From Escherichia coli (GTDB taxonomy: Bacteria > Pseudomonadota > Gammaproteobacteria > Enterobacterales > Enterobacteriaceae), in assembly GCF_036503815.1 (NCBI RefSeq), contig NZ_AP027764.1:3720001-3784000 (forward strand): a stretch of 64,000 nt of DNA, given 5' to 3'. The translations under genes and the position numbers were made by a program. Numbering within the stretch: position 1 is the stretch's first letter; every line of letters starts with the position of its first letter. Of this stretch, positions 50,985 through 63,091 are shown one piece after another. The notes under the pieces are model-generated. The model made no database searches and was not told where the DNA came from. It saw only the letters and a list, made by a program, of their open reading frames with translations.

Positions 50985-51938
50985 ATGCGCCCGCTAACTG
51001 TTGCCATTATCGCCGTTGCCGGTTTTAGTCCTTTTCACCTTTCCGTACCGTTTATCGTGTTTAGCGAAAAAATGGCGGAGAAAAAACGCTTTCATGTAAT
51101 TATCTGCGCTGAAAAGCCGGGAAACGTGGACTCTGCCGATGGGTTTTCCGTAACCGCCACCCATGACTATACGGCAGTCATCCAGGCGGATATTGTGATA
51201 ATTCCTTACTGGGGAACAATTACACAAAAACCGCCACAAAAACTGCTGGAAGCCTTAACGACCGCACGAGATAACGGGGCACAGATTGTCGGGCTTTGCC
51301 TGGGCACGTTTGTGCTCGGCTATGCAGGTTTACTGAACAATAAGCGTGCTGCCACGCACTGGGAGTTCGAGCGTGAATTTCAGGCACGTTTTCCACAAAC
51401 ACATCTGGATATTAACGCGTTGTATGTAGACGATGATGGCATTATTACCTCTGCCGGTACTGCCGCGGCGCTGGATTGCTGTTTGTATATTGTTCGGCAA
51501 CATTTTGGCAGCGACTATGCTAACCATATTGCCCGACGGATGGTCGTACCGCCATATCGCACCGGCGGTCAGGCGCAGTTTATAGAGCAACCGGTGCCGA
51601 AAAATACCCATGATGAACGCATTAACCTCCTGCTGGATTACCTGCGGCAAAACATTGCGCAACAGCATGATCTCGACTCGCTGGCTCAGCGAGTAATGAT
51701 GAGTCGCCGCACACTAACCCGTCATTTTATGAAAGCGACCGGTTCGAGTATCGCCGAATGGCTCATCACTGAACGCTTACGCCGTAGCCAGGAACTGTTG
51801 GGATCCAGTCAGTTGCCCGTTGAGCGGATAGCGGCTGAGGTGGGTTTTCTCTCACCTGTGACCTGGCGTCAGCATTTTAAATCTCACTTCGGCGTCAGCC
51901 CCGCAGAATGGCGCAAAACCTTTCGTGGTATGGCATGA
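50985..51938 (+). CDS. GlxA-type transcription regulator (DJ-1/PfpI plus AraC)
   Basis: A 317-residue two-domain regulator. Residues 1-190 form a DJ-1/PfpI-like domain with the nucleophile elbow GLCLGTFVLGYAG. Residues about 205-317 are an AraC helix-turn-helix pair: LAQRVMMSRRTLTRHFMKATG and RIAAEVGFLSPVTWRQHFKSHFGVSPAEW. It probably controls the MBL gene next to it in response to a small molecule; this is inferred. Its last codons and stop (TGA 51936-51938) make up the lacI promoter. Confidence 0.87.
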   Translation: MRPLTVAIIAVAGFSPFHLSVPFIVFSEKMAEKKRFHVIICAEKPGNVDSADGFSVTATHDYTAVIQADIVIIPYWGTITQKPPQKLLEALTTARDNGAQIVGLCLGTFVLGYAGLLNNKRAATHWEFEREFQARFPQTHLDINALYVDDDGIITSAGTAAALDCCLYIVRQHFGSDYANHIARRMVVPPYRTGGQAQFIEQPVPKNTHDERINLLLDYLRQNIAQQHDLDSLAQRVMMSRRTLTRHFMKATGSSIAEWLITERLRRSQELLGSSQLPVERIAAEVGFLSPVTWRQHFKSHFGVSPAEWRKTFRGMA

Positions 51939-51947
51939 TAGCGCCCG
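51911..51947 (+). promoter_or_regulatory. lacI promoter inside the upstream regulator gene
   Basis: The weak lacI promoter hexamers GCGCAA (51911-51916) and CATGAT (51934-51939), 17 bases apart, are present as in K-12. Both lie within the coding end of the DJ-1/AraC regulator, and the -10 contains its stop codon. Transcription would start near 51947. Confidence 0.85.
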
Positions 51948-51974
51948 GAAGAAAGTCAATTCAGGGTGGTGAAT

Positions 51975-53057
51975 GTGAAACCAGTAACGCTATACGATGT
52001 CGCGGAGTATGCCGGTGTCTCTTATCAGACCGTTTCCCGCGTGGTGAATCAGGCCAGCCACGTTTCAGCGAAAACGCGGGAAAAAGTGGAAGCGGCGATG
52101 GCGGAGCTAAATTACATTCCCAACCGCGTAGCACAACAGTTAGCGGGCAAACAGTCGTTGCTGATTGGCGTTGCCACCTCCAGTCTGGCCCTGCACGCAC
52201 CGTCGCAAATTGTCGCGGCGATTAAATCTCGCGCCGATCAACTGGGTGCCAGCGTGGTGGTGTCTATGGTAGAAAGAAGCGGTGTCGAAGCCTGTAAAGC
52301 GGCAGTACACAATCTTCTCGCGCAACGCGTAAGTGGTCTGATCATCAACTATCCGCTGGATGACCAGGATGCCATTGCTGTGGAGGCAGCCTGCGCTAAT
52401 GTTCCGGCGCTATTTCTTGATGTCTCTGACCAGACTCCCATCAACAGTATTATTTTTTCCCATGAAGACGGTACGCGGCTGGGCGTAGAGCATTTGGTCG
52501 CATTGGGTCACCAGCAAATCGCGCTGTTAGCGGGCCCATTAAGTTCTGTCTCGGCGCGTCTGCGTCTGGCGGGCTGGCATAAATATCTTAAACACAATCA
52601 AATTCAACCGATAGCGGAACGGGAAGGCGACTGGAGCGCCATGTCCGGTTTTCATCAAACCATGCAGATGCTGAATGAGGGCATCATTCCTACTGCGATG
52701 CTGGTTGCCAACGATCAGATGGCGCTGGGTGCAATGCGCGCCATTACCGAGTTCGGGCTGCGCGTCGGCGCGGATATCTCGGTAGTGGGATACGACGATA
52801 CCGAAGACAGCTCGTGTTATATCCCGCCATTAACGACCATCAAACAGGATTTTCGCCTGCTTGGGCAAACCAGCGTGGACCGCTTGCTGCAACTCTCTCA
52901 GGGCCAGGCAGTGAAGGGCAATCAGCTGTTGCCCGTCTCACTGGTGAAACGAAAAACCACCCTGCCACCCAATGCGCAAACCGCTTCTCCCCAGGCGTTG
53001 GCTGATTCCTTAATGCAGCTGGCGCGACAAATTTCCCGACTGGAAAGCGAGCAGTGA
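51975..53057 (+). CDS. lacI: Lac repressor (LacI)
   Basis: A 360-residue repressor of lacZYA, induced by allolactose. The headpiece MKPVTLYDVAEYAGVSYQTV holds the helix-turn-helix; the hinge is NRVAQQLAGKQS; the C-terminal LADSLMQLARQISRLESEQ is the tetramer coil. The GTG start at 51975 is the known one; two other GTGs just upstream (51966, 51969) are in frame. It acts on O1, O2 and O3, all present here. Confidence 0.97.
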   Translation: MKPVTLYDVAEYAGVSYQTVSRVVNQASHVSAKTREKVEAAMAELNYIPNRVAQQLAGKQSLLIGVATSSLALHAPSQIVAAIKSRADQLGASVVVSMVERSGVEACKAAVHNLLAQRVSGLIINYPLDDQDAIAVEAACANVPALFLDVSDQTPINSIIFSHEDGTRLGVEHLVALGHQQIALLAGPLSSVSARLRLAGWHKYLKHNQIQPIAEREGDWSAMSGFHQTMQMLNEGIIPTAMLVANDQMALGAMRAITEFGLRVGADISVVGYDDTEDSSCYIPPLTTIKQDFRLLGQTSVDRLLQLSQGQAVKGNQLLPVSLVKRKTTLPPNAQTASPQALADSLMQLARQISRLESEQ

Positions 53058-53070
53058 GCGCAACGCAATT
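53050..53070. promoter_or_regulatory. lac operator O3
   Basis: AGCAGTGAGCGCAACGCAATT overlaps the lacI stop. It matches the K-12 O3 except for the first base. Confidence 0.85.
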
Positions 53071-53072
53071 AA

Positions 53073-53088
53073 TGTGAGTCAGCTCACT
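53073..53088. promoter_or_regulatory. CRP site of the lac promoter
   Basis: TGTGAGTCAGCTCACT is a nearly perfect CRP palindrome. It differs from K-12 by one base in the centre (C for T), which is outside the conserved arms. Confidence 0.9.
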
Positions 53089-53105
53089 CATTAGGCACCC
53101 CAGGC

Positions 53106-53141
53106 TTTACACCTGATGTGTCCGACTCGTATGTTGTATGA

Positions 53142-53142
<1 letters not shown>
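53106..53142 (+). promoter_or_regulatory. lacZYA promoter
   Basis: TTTACA (-35, 53106-53111) and TATGTT (-10, 53130-53135) with an 18-base spacer, as in K-12. Several spacer bases differ from the K-12 sequence I know (for example CCTGATGTGTCCGAC), while both hexamers are kept. Start near 53142. Confidence 0.9.
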
Positions 53143-56254
<3,112 letters not shown>

Positions 56255-56262
56255 TAATAACC

Positions 56263-56281
56263 GGGCAGGCCATGTCTGCCC
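56263..56281. repeat. Hairpin between lacZ and lacY
   Basis: GGGCAGGCCATGTCTGCCC is a stem of GGGCAG and CTGCCC just after the lacZ stop. It is not followed by a U-tract and may protect the lacZ mRNA end. Confidence 0.7.
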
Positions 56282-56305
56282 GTATTTCGCGTAAGGAAAT
56301 CCATT

Positions 56306-57559
56306 ATGTACTATTTAAAAAACACAAACTTTTGGATGTTCGGTTTTTTCTTTTTCTTTTATTTTTTTATCATGGGAGCCTACTTCCCGTTTTTCCCCAT
56401 TTGGCTACATGACATCAACCATATCAGCAAAAGTGATACGGGTATTATTTTTGCCGCTATTTCTCTGTTCTCGCTATTATTCCAACCGCTGTTTGGTCTG
56501 CTTTCTGACAAACTCGGGCTGCGCAAATACCTGCTGTGGATGATTACCGGCATGTTAGTAATGTTTGCGCCGTTCTTTATTTTTATCTTCGGGCCACTGT
56601 TACAATACAACATTCTTGTAGGCTCGATTGTTGGTGGCATTTATCTTGGCTTTTGTTTTAACGCCGGAGCGCCAGCAGTAGAAGCATTTATCGAGAAAGT
56701 CAGCCGTCGCAGTAATTTCGAATTTGGTCGCGCGCGGATGTTTGGCTGTGTTGGCTGGGCGCTGTGTGCCTCGATTGTCGGCATCATGTTCACCATCAAT
56801 AATCAGTTTGTTTTCTGGCTGGGTTCTGGCTGTGCACTCATCCTCGCCGTTTTGCTCTTTTTCGCCAAAACGGATGCGCCCTCTTCCGCCACAGTTGCCA
56901 ATGCGGTAGGTGCCAACCATTCGGCATTTAGCCTTAAGCTGGCGCTGGAACTGTTCAGACAGCCAAAACTGTGGTTTTTGTCACTGTATGTTATTGGCGT
57001 TTCCTGCACCTACGATGTTTTTGACCAACAGTTTGCTAATTTCTTTACTTCGTTCTTTGCCACCGGTGAACAGGGTACGCGGGTATTTGGCTACGTAACG
57101 ACAATGGGCGAATTACTTAACGCCTCGATTATGTTCTTTGCGCCACTGATCATTAATCGCATCGGTGGGAAAAACGCCCTGCTGCTGGCTGGCACTATTA
57201 TGTCTGTACGTATTATTGGCTCATCATTCGCCACCTCAGCGCTGGAAGTGGTTATTCTGAAAACGCTGCATATGTTTGAAGTACCGTTCCTGCTGGTGGG
57301 CTGCTTTAAATATATTACCAGCCAGTTTGAAGTGCGTTTTTCAGCGACGATTTATCTGGTCTGTTTCTGCTTCTTTAAGCAACTGGCGATGATTTTTATG
57401 TCTGTACTGGCGGGCAATATGTATGAAAGCATCGGTTTCCAGGGCGCTTATCTGGTGCTGGGTCTGGTGGCGCTGGGCTTCACCTTAATTTCCGTGTTCA
57501 CGCTTAGCGGCCCCGGCCCGCTTTCCCTGCTGCGTCGTCAGGTGAATGAAGTCGCTTAA
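56306..57559 (+). CDS. lacY: Lactose permease (LacY)
   Basis: A 417-residue lactose/proton symporter with 12 membrane helices. Key residues are visible: Glu126 in the AVEAFIEKVSRR region, Arg144 after GRARMFGCVGW, and the charged pairs in the second half. The N-terminus MYYLKNTNFWMFGFFFFFYFF is standard. It lies 51 bases after lacZ. Confidence 0.97.
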   Translation: MYYLKNTNFWMFGFFFFFYFFIMGAYFPFFPIWLHDINHISKSDTGIIFAAISLFSLLFQPLFGLLSDKLGLRKYLLWMITGMLVMFAPFFIFIFGPLLQYNILVGSIVGGIYLGFCFNAGAPAVEAFIEKVSRRSNFEFGRARMFGCVGWALCASIVGIMFTINNQFVFWLGSGCALILAVLLFFAKTDAPSSATVANAVGANHSAFSLKLALELFRQPKLWFLSLYVIGVSCTYDVFDQQFANFFTSFFATGEQGTRVFGYVTTMGELLNASIMFFAPLIINRIGGKNALLLAGTIMSVRIIGSSFATSALEVVILKTLHMFEVPFLLVGCFKYITSQFEVRFSATIYLVCFCFFKQLAMIFMSVLAGNMYESIGFQGAYLVLGLVALGFTLISVFTLSGPGPLSLLRRQVNEVA

Positions 57560-57568
57560 GTAATCAAT

Positions 57569-57598
57569 GTCGGATGCGGCGCGAGCGCCTTATCCGAC
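57569..57598. repeat. REP element between lacY and lacA
   Basis: GTCGGATGCGGCGCG...CGCCTTATCCGAC is a clear REP palindrome in the lacY-lacA gap, known to lower lacA expression. Confidence 0.9.
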
Positions 57599-57624
57599 CA
57601 ACATATCAGGACGGAATGATCGCA

Positions 57625-58236
57625 ATGAACATGCCAATGACAGAAAGAATAAAAGCAGGCAAGCTATTTACCGATATGTGCGAAGGCTTACCGGAAAAAA
57701 GACTTCGTGGGAAAACGTTAATGTATGAGTTTAATCACTCGCATCCATCAGAAGTTGAAAAAAGGGAAAGCCTGCTTAAAGAAATGTTTGCCACGGTAGG
57801 GGAAAACGCCTGGGTAGAACCACCCGTCTATTTCTCTTACGGCTCCAACATCCATATAGGCCGCAATTTTTATGCAAATTTCAATTTAACCATTGTCGAT
57901 GACTACACGGTAACGATCGGTGATAACGTACTGATTGCCCCCAACGTTACCATTTCCGTTACGGGACACCCTGTACACCATGAATTAAGAAAAAACGGAG
58001 AGATGTACTCTTTTGCGATAACGATTGGTAATAACGTCTGGATCGGCAGCCATGTGGTTATTAATCCAGGCGTCACCATCGGGGATAATTCTGTTATTGG
58101 CGCGGGTAGTGTCGTCACAAAAGACATTCCACCAAACGTCGTGGCGGCTGGCGTTCCTTGTCGGGTTATTCGCGAAATAAACGACCGGGATAAGCAATAT
58201 TATTTCAGAGATTATAAAGTTGAGTCTTCAGTTTAA
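57625..58236 (+). CDS. lacA: Galactoside O-acetyltransferase (LacA)
   Basis: A 203-residue acetyltransferase with a left-handed beta-helix of hexapeptide repeats (IGDNVLIAPNVTISVTG, IGNNVWIGSHVVINPGVTIGDNSVIGAGSVV). The catalytic histidine is in TGHPVHHELR near residue 115. It uses acetyl-CoA to acetylate galactosides. Start 57625 (MNMPMTERI) is the known one; frames from 57574 run through the REP. Confidence 0.96.
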   Translation: MNMPMTERIKAGKLFTDMCEGLPEKRLRGKTLMYEFNHSHPSEVEKRESLLKEMFATVGENAWVEPPVYFSYGSNIHIGRNFYANFNLTIVDDYTVTIGDNVLIAPNVTISVTGHPVHHELRKNGEMYSFAITIGNNVWIGSHVVINPGVTIGDNSVIGAGSVVTKDIPPNVVAAGVPCRVIREINDRDKQYYFRDYKVESSV

Positions 58237-58248
58237 ATTAGCAAAATT

Positions 58249-58340
58249 GCCTGATGCGCTTCGCTTATCAGGCATACAAATTCAGTGATCTACGTAGGCC
58301 GCATCCGGCATGAACAAAGCGCAGGAACAAGCGTCGCATC
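58249..58340. repeat. BIME between lacA and cynX
   Basis: GCCTGATGCGCTTCGCTTATCAGGC (58249-58273) is one REP and the sequence GTAGGCCGCATCCGGC...CGTCGCATCATGCC another, between convergent genes. Confidence 0.8.
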
Positions 58341-59520
58341 ATGCCTCTTTGACCCACAGCTGCGGAAAACGTGCTGGTGCAAAACGCAGGGTTATGATCA
58401 TCAGCCCAACGACGCACAGCGCATGAAACGCCCAGTCCATCAGGTAATTGCCACTGATACTACGCAGCACACCAGAAAACCACGGAGCAAGCCCGGCAAT
58501 GATAAAACCGATCCCCTGCATAAACGCCACCAGTTTGCCAGCAATAGCGGGTTGCGCAGAGTGATCGAGCGCCAGCAGCAAACAGAGCGGAAATGCGCCA
58601 CCCAGACCTAACCCACACACCATTGCCCACAATACCGGCAATTGCAGCGGCAGCCAGATAAAGCCGCAGAAACCCACCAGTTGTAACGCCAGTGCCAGCA
58701 TTAATAGTTTGCGCCGATCCTGATGGCGAGCCATAGCTGGCATCAGCAAAGCTCCTGCGGCTTGCCCAAGCGTCATCAATGCCAGCAAGGAACCGCTGTA
58801 CTGCGCGCTGGCACCAATCTCAATATAGAAGGCGGGTAACCAGGCAATCAGACTGGCGTAACCGCCGTTAATCAGACCGAAGTAAACACCCAGCGTCCAG
58901 GCGCGGGGAGTGAAGACTACGCGAACCGGAGTGGTTGTTGTCTTGTGGGAAGATACGACCTCGCGGGAGCTTTGCCACCACCAGGCAAAGAGCGCAATAA
59001 TGGCAGGCAGCGCCCACCAGGCGAGAGTCTGGAACCAAATCTCGCTGTGTTGAACTAACCAGGGCGTCAGGGCGGCACCAAGTCCACCGCCGCCCATCAG
59101 AGCCGCAGACCACAGCCCCATCACCAGTGGCGTGCGCTGCTGAAACCGCCGTTTAATCACCGAAGGCATCACCGCCTGAATGATGCCGATCCCCACTCCA
59201 CCGAGCAGTGCGCTGCTAAGCAGCAGCACACTTTGAGGGTAAAGCTCACGCATCAATGCACCGACGGCAATCAGCAACAAACTGATGGCGACGCTGCGAC
59301 GTTCGCTGACATGCTGATGAAGCCAGCTTCCGGCCAGCGCCAGCCCGCCCATGGTGACCACCGGCAGAGCGGTCAACAGGGCAGCCACGCTAAAGCTCAT
59401 TCCGCTCGCCTGGCGCAATTGCGGTAGCAGTGGCCCGACGGAGGTGAGCAGTGGTCGCATATTAAGACCAATCAGCACCAGAACCAGCAGCATCGTGAAC
59501 GTCTTTTGATGGTCGCGCAT
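58339..59520 (-). CDS. cynX: CynX MFS transporter
   Basis: A 393-residue MFS transporter of the cyanate porter class with about 12 helices. Its role in the cyanate operon is assumed to be transport, but is not proven. It starts 5 bases after the cynS stop; the K-12 start is nine codons later (59493, MLLVLVLIGLNM). Neither has a strong ribosome site, so coupling to cynS is likely and the first start is possible. Confidence 0.9.
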   Translation of the reverse strand: MRDHQKTFTMLLVLVLIGLNMRPLLTSVGPLLPQLRQASGMSFSVAALLTALPVVTMGGLALAGSWLHQHVSERRSVAISLLLIAVGALMRELYPQSVLLLSSALLGGVGIGIIQAVMPSVIKRRFQQRTPLVMGLWSAALMGGGGLGAALTPWLVQHSEIWFQTLAWWALPAIIALFAWWWQSSREVVSSHKTTTTPVRVVFTPRAWTLGVYFGLINGGYASLIAWLPAFYIEIGASAQYSGSLLALMTLGQAAGALLMPAMARHQDRRKLLMLALALQLVGFCGFIWLPLQLPVLWAMVCGLGLGGAFPLCLLLALDHSAQPAIAGKLVAFMQGIGFIIAGLAPWFSGVLRSISGNYLMDWAFHALCVVGLMIITLRFAPARFPQLWVKEA

Positions 59521-59525
59521 GGCTG

Positions 59526-59996
59526 TCAGAACGGTTTGGTCGGCAGATATTTACCATCTAAAGTGATGACAGCACGTTCGCCACCTTCCGGGTCCGCCAC
59601 TTTCTTGACGTCGAGTTTGAAGTTAATCGCACTGATAATGCCATCACCAAACTTCTCATGAACCAACGCTTTCAGGGTCGTACCGTACACCTGCAACATT
59701 TCATAGAAACGGTACATCGTTGGGTCGGTTGGAACACGGTCATCAATGCAGCCACGCAGTGGAATCATCTGCAACAGTAAAATGGCGTCTTCGTCAAGCT
59801 CCAGCTTCGCCCCGACCAGGCGGGCGGCGTCGGCAGGAAGCGCCTGCTGACCCAGCAAAGCCGCGGTCACAAAGGCTTCTGCCAGCCCGGTGCCGTCGGC
59901 AATCTCGGCAAATGAGAGATCTTTTTTAGCTTTGCTGAGCAAAATGGCATCGGCAAGATCAAGACGAATATTGCGGTTAATTTGCGACTGAATCAT
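59526..59996 (-). CDS. cynS: Cyanase (CynS)
   Basis: A 156-residue cyanate hydratase that uses bicarbonate and cyanate to make carbamate, then ammonia and carbon dioxide. The catalytic Arg96 and Glu99 are in TMYRFYEMLQVYG, and Ser122 in IISAINFKLDV. The N-terminal helix-turn-helix-like domain is typical. It lies between cynT and cynX. Confidence 0.97.
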   Translation of the reverse strand: MIQSQINRNIRLDLADAILLSKAKKDLSFAEIADGTGLAEAFVTAALLGQQALPADAARLVGAKLELDEDAILLLQMIPLRGCIDDRVPTDPTMYRFYEMLQVYGTTLKALVHEKFGDGIISAINFKLDVKKVADPEGGERAVITLDGKYLPTKPF

Positions 59997-60026
59997 GGTG
60001 AATCTCCTGATGGTTTAAAAATAAGG

Positions 60027-60686
60027 TTACGCTGCGGTCGGCTGGCGTAGCGGTATGGCACAAACGCAAGGATTAGCTGCCAGTGGCACAAACTGGCGGG
60101 TTGCGCCGTCAAAGGCTGCGATACTGCCGCTTTCAATGTCGTAGACCCAGCCGTGCAGGGCGATCCGCCCCTCTTCGAGCGCCAGGCGCACCGATGGATG
60201 AGTTTGCAAATTAGCCAACTGAGCAATGACGTTTTCACGTACCATCGCCGCAGCTTTTGACGCTAAATCGGAATGCGGGCGCGCCTCATTAACGACGCGG
60301 GCTGAATCGGCATAACGCAGCCAGTGGGAAACAGCAGGCATATGGTCCATGCACTGACAGCTGGCAATGGCAGTCATCGCGCCACAGTTGGAATGACCGC
60401 AAATCACAATGTCAGATACCCGAAGCGCAGCGACGGCATACTCCACCGAAGCAGAAACGCCACCAGGTTCCGGTCCGTAGGAAGGGACGATATTGCCCGC
60501 GTTGCGAATCACGAACAGATCGCCAGGTTCGCGTTGCGTCACCAGCTCAGGGACCAGACGGCTGTCGGAGCAGGAGATAAAAAGTGTGCGCGGGCTTTGC
60601 TGTGTCGCCAGCTGTTTAAACAAGGCTTCCCGCTCAGGAAATGCCTCGCGCTGGAATTTAAGGAATCCATCAATAATCTCTTTCAC
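60027..60686 (-). CDS. cynT: Carbonic anhydrase (CynT)
   Basis: A 219-residue beta-class carbonic anhydrase that keeps bicarbonate supplied for cyanase. Zinc ligands are Cys39 and Asp41 (ISCSDSR), His98 and Cys101 (CGHSNCGAM). The GTG at 60686 gives the known length and standard N-terminus; the frame runs on to 60752. It is the first gene of cynTSX and divergent from cynR. Confidence 0.95.
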   Translation of the reverse strand: MKEIIDGFLKFQREAFPEREALFKQLATQQSPRTLFISCSDSRLVPELVTQREPGDLFVIRNAGNIVPSYGPEPGGVSASVEYAVAALRVSDIVICGHSNCGAMTAIASCQCMDHMPAVSHWLRYADSARVVNEARPHSDLASKAAAMVRENVIAQLANLQTHPSVRLALEEGRIALHGWVYDIESGSIAAFDGATRQFVPLAANPCVCAIPLRQPTAA

Positions 60687-60791
60687 CGTTAACCTCTGTC
60701 TCTGGAATGAGAGGCAGACTACTCGCCGATTGCCATAAGGTAAAAGACTCATTTATGATAAGTTCTATTGGATTTACTTATAGGTTGGCGA
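60687..60791. promoter_or_regulatory. cynT-cynR divergent control region
   Basis: About 105 bases between divergent starts. The dyad ATAAG (60758-60762) and CTTAT (60777-60781) is a candidate CynR site, of the LysR type. CynR binding in this gap is known in E. coli. Confidence 0.5.
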
Positions 60792-61691
60792 ATGCTCTCT
60801 CGACATATCAATTACTTTCTTGCCGTGGCTGAACATGGCAGCTTCACCCGTGCCGCCAGTGCGTTGCATATCTCCCAACCTGCGCTTTCCCAGCAGATTC
60901 GCCAGTTAGAAGAGAGTTTGGGCGTACCGCTGTTTGACCGTAGCGGGCGAACGATTCGTCTCACCGATGCGGGAGAAGTCTGGCGACAGTACGCCAGCCG
61001 TGCGTTACAGGAACTGGGGGCGGGTAAACGGGCGATTCATGATGTTGCCGATTTGACGCGAGGATCGCTGCGCATCGCCGTCACCCCCACCTTCACGAGC
61101 TACTTTATCGGCCCTTTAATGGCGGATTTCTATGCGCGTTATCCCGGCATCACGCTCCAGCTACAGGAAATGTCACAGGAGAAAATCGAAGATCTGCTTT
61201 GCCGCGACGAGCTGGATGTTGGGATTGCCTTCGCGCCGGTGCATTCGCCGGAACTGGAGGCAATACCTTTACTGACAGAAAGTTTAGCGTTAGTCGTGGC
61301 GCAACATCATCCACTGGCAGTCCATGAACAGGTGGCGTTGAGTTGCTTGCATGATGAAAAACTGGTACTGCTCAGCGCGGAATTTGCCACCAGAGAGCAA
61401 ATTGACCACTACTGCGAGAAAGCGGGGCTACATCCACAGGTGGTGATAGAGGCGAACTCAATTAGCGCAGTTCTGGCGCTGATTCGCCGCACTTCCCTTT
61501 CCACATTGTTGCCAGCAGCGATTGCCACACAACATGACGGGCTTAAAGCTATATCCCTTGCCCCACCGTTACTGGAGAGAACGGCGGTTTTGTTGCGGCG
61601 GAAAAATAGCTGGCAGACAGCCGCCGCAAAGGCATTTTTGCAAATGGCGTTGGATGAATGCGCGGTTGTTGGCGGGAATGAATCGCGGTAG
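60792..61691 (+). CDS. cynR: CynR transcription regulator (LysR family)
   Basis: A 299-residue LysR-type regulator, activating cynTSX with cyanate and repressing itself. The helix-turn-helix is SFTRAASALHISQPALSQQIRQLEESLGVPLF near residue 16. Start 60792 gives MLSRHINYFLAVAEHG; eight codons more are open upstream. A stem-loop follows its stop, then a REP that carries IS621. Confidence 0.95.
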   Translation: MLSRHINYFLAVAEHGSFTRAASALHISQPALSQQIRQLEESLGVPLFDRSGRTIRLTDAGEVWRQYASRALQELGAGKRAIHDVADLTRGSLRIAVTPTFTSYFIGPLMADFYARYPGITLQLQEMSQEKIEDLLCRDELDVGIAFAPVHSPELEAIPLLTESLALVVAQHHPLAVHEQVALSCLHDEKLVLLSAEFATREQIDHYCEKAGLHPQVVIEANSISAVLALIRRTSLSTLLPAAIATQHDGLKAISLAPPLLERTAVLLRRKNSWQTAAAKAFLQMALDECAVVGGNESR

Positions 61692-61712
61692 CCGCTGACA
61701 CAGGTCAGCGGC
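61691..61712. terminator. Stem-loop at the cynR stop
   Basis: GCCGCTGAC and GTCAGCGGC pair perfectly around ACAG, just at the cynR stop. No U-tract follows. Confidence 0.6.
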
Positions 61713-61719
61713 TGGAATT

Positions 61720-61937
<218 letters not shown>

Positions 61938-61938
61938 G

Positions 61939-62968
<1,030 letters not shown>

Positions 62969-63035
62969 CATGCCTGCAATCTGGGAAACCGGGGTAGAAA
63001 AAAACTTGCAGGCCATAACAGTATCTACGAGTTCA

Positions 63036-63067
63036 GTGCAAGGCGTTCACGCCGCATCCGACATAAA
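63036..63067. repeat. Right half of the REP region after IS621
   Basis: GTGCAAGGCGTTCACGCC and GCATCCGACATAAAC continue the BIME interrupted by IS621, before the codA stop. Confidence 0.75.
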
Positions 63068-63091
63068 CTACGCTCGCTGCAACCCAGCCGA

